Source of the DNA: Phycisphaerae bacterium
GTDB taxonomy: Bacteria; Planctomycetota; Phycisphaerae; JAAYCJ01
DNA length: 5,763 bases
Direction of reading: 5' to 3'
Assembly (NCBI GenBank): GCA_012514125.1
Contig: JAAZAW010000141.1
Coordinates: 1 to 5,763 of the forward strand
Shown here: positions 1-4,634 of the stretch, in pieces
How positions within the stretch are numbered: the first letter of the stretch is position 1
Layout of the letters: the number at the start of each line of letters is the position of its first letter
Position numbers and translations under genes: made by a program
The notes under the pieces: model-generated
Told to the model about the DNA's origin: nothing
Seen by the model: only the letters and a program-made list of their open reading frames with translations
Databases searched by the model: none

Positions 1-39
1 GGGTCAACAAAATGAGGCGGAAGCGAAAGGAGCTTTGAG

Positions 40-780
40 ATGGTCAAACCGATTGGAAAAAATATTCGGGGCATTCATTCCGTCGTCGAGCGTCAGATGC
101 GCAACTGGGAAATTGTGCGAGAGCAAAGCCATCGGGCCAAAGAGGCTGACACTTCACTTTTGAAATTTTATCTGACCATTTCTCGCGAAAGTGGCTGTGG
201 TGCCGAAGACATTGCCGAGAAGATTGCCGAGCGGACGGGATTTCAGAAATATGACAAAGAATTACTGGATCACATGGTGACCGAGACGGATCTTCGACGT
301 CGGCTTTATGAAACGCTTGACGATAAAACCGTCGGATGGATCGAGAGCATTGTCAGCTCGATTTCTTTCGGTCCGTCGGTCAGCGCGGAAGAATATTTCC
401 ATCGGCTTTGTCACGCGGTGCTTGCTATTTGTCACAATACCCACGCGATTATCCTGGGCCGGGGTGCCAACAGTATTTTGCCCCGCGAAGGCGGATTGTC
501 GGTGAGGCTGGTGGCGCCGATGGAATTTCGCCTGGAAAATTATGCCGCTCTCAAGGGCGTCGATCTTAAGACCGCAAGGAAGGAAATCCGCACTATTGAC
601 AGACAGCAGGGGCAGTTTATTGAAAATTTCTTTGGACGGTTTGCTTACGACCCTCGCCGATTCGATCTGGTGATCAATGTTTCGCAACTTCCCCGGGATC
701 GACTTGTCGATTTCATTATCGGTGCAATGAAGATTAAAGCCGGACCTGATTTTGTCTTTCCAATCGATCGAAAAAAATGA
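40..780 (+). CDS. Cytidylate kinase-like family protein (P-loop NMP-kinase fold)
   Basis: A 246-residue protein that matches the cytidylate-kinase-like family (Cytidylate_kin2 type) rather than true Cmk. Visible landmarks: the degenerate nucleotide-loop strand LTISRESGCGAEDIAEKIA (45-63), then YDKELLD (71-77), the family hallmark IILGRGANSIL (137-147), VRLVAPMEFRLENY (155-168) and a C-terminal FDLVINVSQL (208-217). The loop lacks the GK[ST] of a classical Walker A, which is normal for this family, so nucleotide phosphorylation is an inference and the substrate is unknown. The first ~40 residues are charged and precede the kinase fold. The ATG is supported by AAAGGAG at 26-32, 7 nt upstream. 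An upstream frame stops at 36-38, one base before this ATG, so it may sit inside an operon that begins left of the window. queG follows 73 nt downstream. No signal peptide or membrane segment: cytoplasmic. Family call firm, function not. Confidence 0.88.
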   Translation: MVKPIGKNIRGIHSVVERQMRNWEIVREQSHRAKEADTSLLKFYLTISRESGCGAEDIAEKIAERTGFQKYDKELLDHMVTETDLRRRLYETLDDKTVGWIESIVSSISFGPSVSAEEYFHRLCHAVLAICHNTHAIILGRGANSILPREGGLSVRLVAPMEFRLENYAALKGVDLKTARKEIRTIDRQQGQFIENFFGRFAYDPRRFDLVINVSQLPRDRLVDFIIGAMKIKAGPDFVFPIDRKK

Positions 781-785
781 ATTCG

Positions 786-857
786 ATGAAGAGAAGCGAG
801 ATTTCCGGGGTCTACTCCGTGACAGGGAGATTTCTGCCCGATACAATTCCGGTATGA
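786..857 (+). CDS. Possible 23-codon coupling ORF upstream of queG
   Basis: A short open frame starts with ATG only 5 nt after the stop of the kinase-like gene and runs 23 codons (beginning MKRSEI, ending DTIPV). Its TGA at 855-857 overlaps the queG ATG at 854-856 in an ATGA arrangement. It has no clear Shine-Dalgarno site of its own, but ribosomes ending at 778-780 could reinitiate here. It may act only to carry ribosomes to queG, whose start has no recognisable binding site. I do not recognise the peptide, and chance cannot be excluded at this length. Confidence 0.3.
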   Translation: MKRSEISGVYSVTGRFLPDTIPV

Positions 858-1801
858 CGTTAACACTTAAACAAAATATTCTGGATGCCGCGGTTCATGA
901 GGTTGGTTTTACGCTGGCGGGTGTAGCCGGGCCTGAAGCGTTTGATCCCGGCCGATATCATGATTGGCTCGATCGAGGCTACGCGGGATCGATGGCCTAT
1001 CTGCATCGAAACCTGGAAAAACGATTCAATCCCTCGCTGCTGATTCCGGGCGTGCGAAGTATTCTTTGCGTGGGGTTGAATTATTATCAGGAGACGTCTG
1101 AATCGCAGCCTGCAGGCGTCGGGCGAGTTTCGCTCTATGCGAGAGGCGCCGATTATCATCGTGTCGTTCGGCAAATGTTGCATCGGCTGGCGGAAAAAAT
1201 CCGGATTATCCGCGGCGGTGATTTTCACTATCGCGCATTTGTCGATAGTGCGCCGGTGATGGAAAAATTGCTGGCCGTTCGGGCGGGGTTGGGCTGGATT
1301 GGAAAAAATGGTTGTCTCGTCAATCGGCATTGGGGTTCGTTTTTGTTTCTGGGTGAACTGTTTGTGGATTTCGAGATCGAGCCTGATACGCCGACGAAAA
1401 ATTATTGTGGCCGATGTCGCCGATGTATCGATGCTTGTCCGACCGGTGCGATTGTCGCTCCGCAAACGGTCGATGCCCGCCGATGCGTTTCTTATCTGAC
1501 CATTGAACACCGGGGTGAAATCGACGAAGACCTTAAATCCAAAATGGGTCATCGACTTTTCGGTTGCGATCAGTGTCAGAATGTTTGTCCATTCAATCGT
1601 AAATGCCGGGAGACTTTAAGCGAAGAGTTTCGTCGTCCCATACTCGGTGAATCGCTTGATCCGAATGAAATTCTGAACTGGGATGAAACGATCTGCAAAA
1701 ATCGAACAACCCGCTCCGCAGGGGAACGTGCCGATTTGCAGCAATGGCGGCGTAACGCACGAATCGTTCTGAAAAATCTTAATCCTGCCGTACCGCATTA
1801 A
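854..1801 (+). CDS. queG: Epoxyqueuosine reductase QueG (short form)
   Basis: A cytoplasmic, cobalamin- and iron-sulfur-dependent enzyme that reduces epoxyqueuosine to queuosine in the wobble position of GUN-anticodon tRNAs. From ATG 854 it is 315 residues. The N-terminal QueG domain shows YARGADYH (95-102) and VDSAPVMEKLLAVRAGLGWIGKNG (130-153 region), where Asp131 is the likely catalytic acid. The double [4Fe-4S] module follows: Cys185, 188, 191 and 195 in CGRCRRCIDACP, then Cys211, 238, 241 and 245 in CDQCQNVCP, giving all eight ligands. A WRRNARIVLKN segment (299-309) matches the conserved C-terminal end of the core. It is about 65 residues shorter than E. coli QueG because the HEAT-like tail is missing, as in many bacteria. 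The frame is open back to a TTG at 752, but that stretch overlaps the previous gene and precedes the usual QueG start. The nearest purine-rich site, AGGGAG at 824-829, is too far away. No other queuosine genes are visible. Confidence 0.96.
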   Translation: MTLTLKQNILDAAVHEVGFTLAGVAGPEAFDPGRYHDWLDRGYAGSMAYLHRNLEKRFNPSLLIPGVRSILCVGLNYYQETSESQPAGVGRVSLYARGADYHRVVRQMLHRLAEKIRIIRGGDFHYRAFVDSAPVMEKLLAVRAGLGWIGKNGCLVNRHWGSFLFLGELFVDFEIEPDTPTKNYCGRCRRCIDACPTGAIVAPQTVDARRCVSYLTIEHRGEIDEDLKSKMGHRLFGCDQCQNVCPFNRKCRETLSEEFRRPILGESLDPNEILNWDETICKNRTTRSAGERADLQQWRRNARIVLKNLNPAVPH

Positions 1802-1808
1802 GCACGCC

Positions 1809-1824
1809 CACATGTCACCATGTG
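1809..1824 (+). terminator. Weak hairpin just after queG
   Basis: CACATG and CATGTG form a perfect 6-bp stem around a TCAC loop, 7 nt after the queG stop. It is followed only by AGTATTTTCC, so the U-tract is poor. It could act as a weak terminator or a 3' stabilising stem. It is the only such structure close to the stop. Confidence 0.3.
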
Positions 1825-1965
1825 AGTATTTTCCACTCTTAAAGCCGAGGTTGTATTCGGTCGAAATTAATTTTGTTATGTGCGTGTTACTAAAGCTTAA
1901 TTTGCATTGAAAATGATTTCGTTTCGGACAATGCCAAATTTGCACGGTGAATACACATCATCCTG

Positions 1966-1990
1966 GTCATAGGTTTTGGGTCACTATGAC
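1966..1990. promoter_or_regulatory. Inverted repeat GTCATAG/CTATGAC, candidate operator
   Basis: Perfect 7-bp arms at 1966-1972 and 1984-1990 flank an 11-nt centre. It lies 184 nt before the receptor start, too far from any recognised promoter to assign a role. It overlaps the first copy of the TTTGGGTCA direct repeat. Confidence 0.35.
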
Positions 1991-2081
1991 AATGTCGTTG
2001 TTACAGTTAATTTTTGTGCATTCGAAAACACATTTGGGTCATTAAACCGATTTTCCTGAAATAAACGGTTTTCGGTTCATT

Positions 2082-2093
2082 TGACGGCCGTCA
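2082..2093. promoter_or_regulatory. 12-bp perfect palindrome TGACGGCCGTCA
   Basis: An uninterrupted GC-rich palindrome inside AT-rich sequence, 80 nt upstream of the receptor ATG. The position and symmetry suit a dimeric regulator site, but no family is recognised. Confidence 0.4.
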
Positions 2094-2159
2094 TTTTAAA
2101 CACGTTGTGTTATGAGCCAAAGCTTTTTCTGAATGAGGTATGTCGAAAATTATTTTATG

Positions 2160-2165
2160 AAAGGA
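2160..2165 (+). promoter_or_regulatory. Ribosome binding site that fixes the receptor start
   Basis: AAAGGA lies 8 nt before ATG 2174. It decides between this ATG and the in-frame TTG at 2081, whose 31 extra residues would put a non-conserved segment in front of the first membrane helix. Confidence 0.8.
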
Positions 2166-2173
2166 CAACGAGA

Positions 2174-4114
2174 ATGAAACTTGGGGCAAAAATTGGATTG
2201 GGTTTTAGTTTGGTCATCGTGCTGATGATTCTTTTGGGTGGCATGGCGATCTGGAGTATGACGAGTGTGGGGAAAGAAACCGCGATTTTGGCCGGGGAGT
2301 ATGTGCCCGAAGTGAAAGCCGCCACTGAGATGGATCGACTTTTGCGCGAAGCCACCTTTGAAATGCGAGGCTACGGGTATACCGCGGAACGCACCTTTTA
2401 TGATGAGGGCAAGCAGAAACTCGACGAGATGAAAATGAAACTTGATGACGCTCATAAACTGGCGGAAAATTCGCCCCATTTGACACAGCTCAAAGCGGCG
2501 TTGGATGATATAGAAGCCCGTCTGAAAGAGTATCAAAATTTGTCCACCGAGACGGTGGCAAGGAATGAAGCGATGGCGGAAAATCGTCAAAAGCTGAATG
2601 CTTCAGCCGCCCGTGTATTGGAGAATTCATCCGCCTTTTTGGCCAGTCAATATGAGGCCCAGGAAAAAGAAGTGGCTGCCGGAGCCGACAGCGCGAAACT
2701 AATGGAACGGAACAAAAAAATTCAACTTTTGGTCGATAACATGGCCTTGATTAATAACATTCGTCTGGCGGTGTGGCGGGCCCAGGCCAATCGGGACCCG
2801 AATGAGCTGGATAAGGCTCAAAGGGAGTTCGACCTGATCGAAAACAAACTCGACGGCATTAAGGCTGTTACTTACCAGCAGGTGAATCTGGATCAGATCG
2901 CTACGGTACGCGAGGCGATGAAGGAGTACCGAGCCAATGTCAATCTGTTGCATGAAAACTGGCTGGCATTGAATGATGCGATGGCCCGGCGTGTTCCTGT
3001 AGGACTCAACGCTATGGAAGAGGTGAAGGCCGTTGCGGAGAAGGGCGTTGCTGAAACCATCGGGATTTCGAATGATTCGGTTTCGGCCTTGTCACGGGCG
3101 ACAATGATCATGATGGTCGGTTTGCCGGTCGGACTCGTTGTCGGTGTTCTGCTTGCAATCGTTATCACCCGGGGAATTGTCAAACCGGTCAATCGCATTA
3201 TCGAAGACCTGACCAATGGAGCCGAACAGGTGGCGTCGGCGTCGGGGCAGGTGTCGGCATCGAGCCAGGCGGCGGCCCAGGGGGCGAGCGAACAGGCGTC
3301 AAGTCTGGAAGAAACCAGTTCGGCCCTTGAAGAAATGTCGTCAATGGGAAAGACCAACGCCGAGAACGCCGGTAAAGCCAACATGCTGATGGATGAAACC
3401 ACGAAGGTTGTCGGCCAGGCCCAGAACGTGATGAGCCAGAACGCCCAAGCCATGAGCATGATCAATGAAGCCAGCGGCAAGATCGCCAACATCATCAAGG
3501 TTATCGAAGAGATCGCCTTCCAGACGAATCTGTTGGCACTTAACGCCGCGGTGGAAGCCGCCCGGGCCGGGGAACATGGCAAGGGCTTTGCGGTGGTCGC
3601 CGATGAAGTTCGGAATCTGGCTCAGCGGTCGGCTCAGGCTGCCAATGAAACATCGCAGTTGATTCAGGAAACGATCGACCGCGTGAAAAAGGGCAGCGAA
3701 CTCAATGATGAATTGGGCACATCTTTCGGCAAGGTCAGCGAGTCTGCCGGCCAGGTGGCGAGTCTGGTCGAACAGATCAGCATCGCCTCGAAGGAACAAG
3801 CCAAGGGCATCAATCAGGTGAATGCGGCGATGGGGCAGATGGATCAGGTGGTTCAGCAGTCAGCGGCGGGTGCTGAAGAGTCGGCGTCGGCGGCGGAAGA
3901 ACTCTCCAGCCAAGCCCAGATGCTTCGGCAGACGGTGGATCAGCTGGCCATGCTGGTGGGCGGAAATAAAACGGGACAAGGCGCGATTGTTTTGTCATCG
4001 ACGACCGCCAAGACCGTATCGACCCATTCCGGCGACAAAAAAAAGCAGCAGCAACCCGTTGGCGTTGAAAAGAAAACAATGAACGAGATCAACGAAACCC
4101 TCACGGATTTCTAG
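2174..4114 (+). CDS. Methyl-accepting chemotaxis protein with long helical periplasmic sensor, HAMP apparently missing
   Basis: A 646-residue inner-membrane chemoreceptor. TM1 is at about 7-29, a ~280-residue periplasmic region follows (30-309), and TM2 is at about 311-332. The periplasmic part is almost entirely amphipathic helix, with two modules plausible by length, like the helical bimodular (HBM) sensors; the ligand cannot be read from sequence. After TM2 only VKPVNRIIEDL resembles HAMP, and the DEIG-type second half is absent. Methylation-type glutamates sit at 373, 380 and 387 (EQAS, LEETSS, LEEMSS) and at 568/569. The signalling hairpin tip EEIAFQTNLLALNAAVEAARAGE spans 445-467. Spacing from Phe449 to these sites equals that recalled for E. 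coli Tsr (76, 69, 62 and 120), so the cytoplasmic rod is probably 36H-class. The tail (600-646) is a polar, lysine/glutamine-rich linker without a CheR-binding NWETF-type pentapeptide. No che or flagellar genes are adjacent, so it presumably feeds a CheA/CheW system encoded elsewhere. Confidence 0.96.
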   Translation: MKLGAKIGLGFSLVIVLMILLGGMAIWSMTSVGKETAILAGEYVPEVKAATEMDRLLREATFEMRGYGYTAERTFYDEGKQKLDEMKMKLDDAHKLAENSPHLTQLKAALDDIEARLKEYQNLSTETVARNEAMAENRQKLNASAARVLENSSAFLASQYEAQEKEVAAGADSAKLMERNKKIQLLVDNMALINNIRLAVWRAQANRDPNELDKAQREFDLIENKLDGIKAVTYQQVNLDQIATVREAMKEYRANVNLLHENWLALNDAMARRVPVGLNAMEEVKAVAEKGVAETIGISNDSVSALSRATMIMMVGLPVGLVVGVLLAIVITRGIVKPVNRIIEDLTNGAEQVASASGQVSASSQAAAQGASEQASSLEETSSALEEMSSMGKTNAENAGKANMLMDETTKVVGQAQNVMSQNAQAMSMINEASGKIANIIKVIEEIAFQTNLLALNAAVEAARAGEHGKGFAVVADEVRNLAQRSAQAANETSQLIQETIDRVKKGSELNDELGTSFGKVSESAGQVASLVEQISIASKEQAKGINQVNAAMGQMDQVVQQSAAGAEESASAAEELSSQAQMLRQTVDQLAMLVGGNKTGQGAIVLSSTTAKTVSTHSGDKKKQQQPVGVEKKTMNEINETLTDF

Positions 4115-4142
4115 CACCGTCGTTTTCGAAAAATCTTTATAG

Positions 4143-4188
4143 CAACCGGATCGCTTGATTCGATATCAGGCGATCCGGTTGTGTTTTT
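4143..4188 (+). terminator. Strong intrinsic terminator of the chemoreceptor gene
   Basis: CAACCGGATCGC (4143-4154) pairs perfectly with GCGATCCGGTTG (4170-4181). The stem continues inward through TTGAT/ATCAG (one G-U pair) to a 5-nt loop, about 17 bp in all, and is followed by TGTTTTT. It begins 28 nt after the stop and should isolate the receptor gene from what follows. Confidence 0.93.
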
Positions 4189-4191
4189 ACT

Positions 4192-4225
4192 GAAATCGAT
4201 GGTTTTGAAGACTAAAACCGATTTC
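4192..4225. other. Bulged hairpin behind the terminator
   Basis: GAAATC (4192-4197) pairs with GATTTC (4220-4225) and GGTTTT (4201-4206) with AAAACC (4214-4219), leaving a 3-nt GAT bulge and a 7-nt loop. No U-tract follows, so it is not a standard terminator. It may be a second processing or stability element, or part of the repeat cluster to its right. Confidence 0.4.
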
Positions 4226-4251
4226 GCCGTCATTCGTTTCGGACCCGGAAC

Positions 4252-4265
4252 CTGCGGTCTCTGAG
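4252..4265 (+). repeat. Degenerate partial copy of the REP-like motif
   Basis: CTGCGGTCTCTGAG matches CTACGGTCCCTGAG at 4300-4313 at 12 of 14 bases, 48 bp upstream in the same direction. It lacks the TTGTCGAA half and looks like a decayed or partial repeat unit. Confidence 0.35.
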
Positions 4266-4302
4266 GAAAGCCAAAGGAACGCCACTGAAACGTTACCTTC
4301 TA

Positions 4303-4370
4303 CGGTCCCTGAGCTTGTCGAAGGGACATCTGCTTGCTGGCGCTATGTCGTTCGACAGACTCGGGGACCG
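4303..4370. repeat. REP-like imperfect palindrome (GAGCTTGTCGAA core)
   Basis: Left arm CGGTCCCTGAGCTTGTCGAA (4303-4322) is complementary to right arm 4351-4370 at 17 of 20 positions. As + strand RNA two of the three mismatches become G-U pairs, leaving one C-A mismatch. The stem continues through GACAT (4325-4329) and ATGTC (4345-4349) to a 15-nt loop. The left arm also folds alone (GTCCCT/AGGGAC). From general knowledge, closely similar TTCGACAAGCTCAGGG sequences occur as dispersed intergenic repeats in many bacterial genomes. The intergenic position, beyond a terminator and unlinked to either neighbour, suits that interpretation. No transposase of the RAYT type is in the window. Confidence 0.7.
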
Positions 4371-4478
4371 AAACTACGATAGCATTGAATCAAAAGTATA
4401 TCCAATGTGCTTAAGGAAGTGCTCTTCGAGAAAATTTGGATGTCAAAGTGTATAAAATAATAGTTTTAAGACCGCAGC

Positions 4479-4491
4479 GTCAAATTGACAA
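4479..4491. promoter_or_regulatory. Upstream TTGACAA box with palindrome GTCAAATTGAC
   Basis: GTCAA-A-TTGAC (4479-4489) is a perfect odd palindrome. The 12 bases TCAAATTGACAA (4480-4491) recur exactly inverted as TTGTCAATTTGA at 4574-4585. This suggests two related sites for one dimeric regulator about 90 bp apart, possibly the GntR protein encoded just downstream. Confidence 0.45.
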
Positions 4492-4514
4492 ACTTTAGAG
4501 TATGTTCATATAAG
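4485..4514 (+). promoter_or_regulatory. Distal candidate sigma-70 promoter
   Basis: TTGACA (4485-4490), 18-nt spacer, TATAAG (4509-4514). The -35 is perfect and the -10 matches five of six bases. It points toward the GntR-type gene. It is weaker than the proximal promoter and its -35 lies inside a palindrome, so it may be a binding site rather than a promoter. Confidence 0.4.
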
Positions 4515-4562
4515 TCTATTAAATAAAAGTAGTTGTGTGATATGTATTTTGAGATGTTTTTG

Positions 4563-4580
4563 TTGACAAAAGGTTGTCAA
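4563..4580. promoter_or_regulatory. Candidate operator TTGACAA-N4-TTGTCAA over the -35 box
   Basis: Perfect 7-bp inverted arms at 4563-4569 and 4574-4580 around AAGG. The left arm is the -35 box; the right arm lies in the spacer, where the promoter itself needs no particular sequence. Bound protein would block RNA polymerase, as expected for an autorepressed GntR-family gene. That the encoded protein is the binder is an inference. Confidence 0.5.
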
Positions 4581-4591
4581 TTTGATATTAT
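4563..4591 (+). promoter_or_regulatory. Main sigma-70 promoter of the GntR-type regulator
   Basis: TTGACA (4563-4568) and TATTAT (4586-4591) are separated by exactly 17 nt in AT-rich sequence. The -35 is perfect and the -10 has five of six bases. Transcription would start near 4598, giving a leader of about 37 nt. Confidence 0.8.
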
Positions 4592-4634
4592 ATTCTTATA
4601 CAGATGGCAAACTTGAAAGAGGAAGCATTTCAAA

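Larger units (their letters stand above)
1802..2173 (+). promoter_or_regulatory. 372-nt AT-rich leader before the chemoreceptor gene
   Basis: No credible gene on either strand: the minus-strand frame across 1616-1945 is a shadow of queG running into non-coding sequence. The stretch contains a hairpin at its left end, an inverted repeat (1966-1990), a near-perfect 12-bp direct repeat (1975-1986 and 2033-2044), a 6-bp inverted repeat AAACCG/CGGTTT (2044-2049 and 2066-2071), and a 12-bp palindrome (2082-2093). I found no convincing sigma-70, sigma-28 or sigma-54 promoter; TTGTTA-N17-CTTAAT at 1873-1901 is the best weak candidate. I do not recognise a riboswitch class, and the hallmark bases of the c-di-GMP (GEMM) type are absent. 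Confidence 0.55.
4115..4634. other. 520-nt intergenic region between receptor and GntR regulator
   Basis: No gene is supported here. From left to right it holds the terminator, a bulged hairpin, the REP-like cluster (about 4252-4370), and a strongly AT-rich stretch (about 4380-4634) carrying the promoters and symmetrical boxes of the regulator gene. The change from mixed to AT-rich composition near 4380 marks the end of the repeat cluster. Confidence 0.7.

Noticed and set aside
3..38. Open frame ending TGA one base before the first gene, possible tail of an upstream gene
   Set aside because: Only about 11 codons are visible and another frame is equally open at the edge, so it cannot be assigned.
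752..853. 34-codon in-frame TTG extension of queG
   Set aside because: It overlaps the end of the preceding gene, has no ribosome site and lies before the normal QueG N-terminus (LKQNILDAAVHEVGF).
1616..1945. Minus-strand 109-codon frame
   Set aside because: It runs antisense to the conserved queG 3' end and into AT-rich leader, with no family features.
2043..2069. TAAA-N15 arrangement resembling a sigma-28 flagellar promoter before the receptor
   Set aside because: The -10 half (TAAACGGT) does not match GCCGATAA.
2081..2173. 31-codon in-frame TTG extension of the chemoreceptor
   Set aside because: ATG 2174 has a good Shine-Dalgarno site and directly precedes TM1; the extension contains no recognisable feature and covers the palindrome and leader.
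2133..2177. 14-codon ORF ending in an ATGA overlap with the chemoreceptor start
   Set aside because: It has no ribosome site of its own, is very short, and the receptor has its own strong Shine-Dalgarno site, so coupling is not needed.
2893..3582. Minus-strand 229-codon frame opposite the chemoreceptor
   Set aside because: An antisense shadow of an alanine/serine/glutamate-rich coding region; low-complexity content and no start signals.
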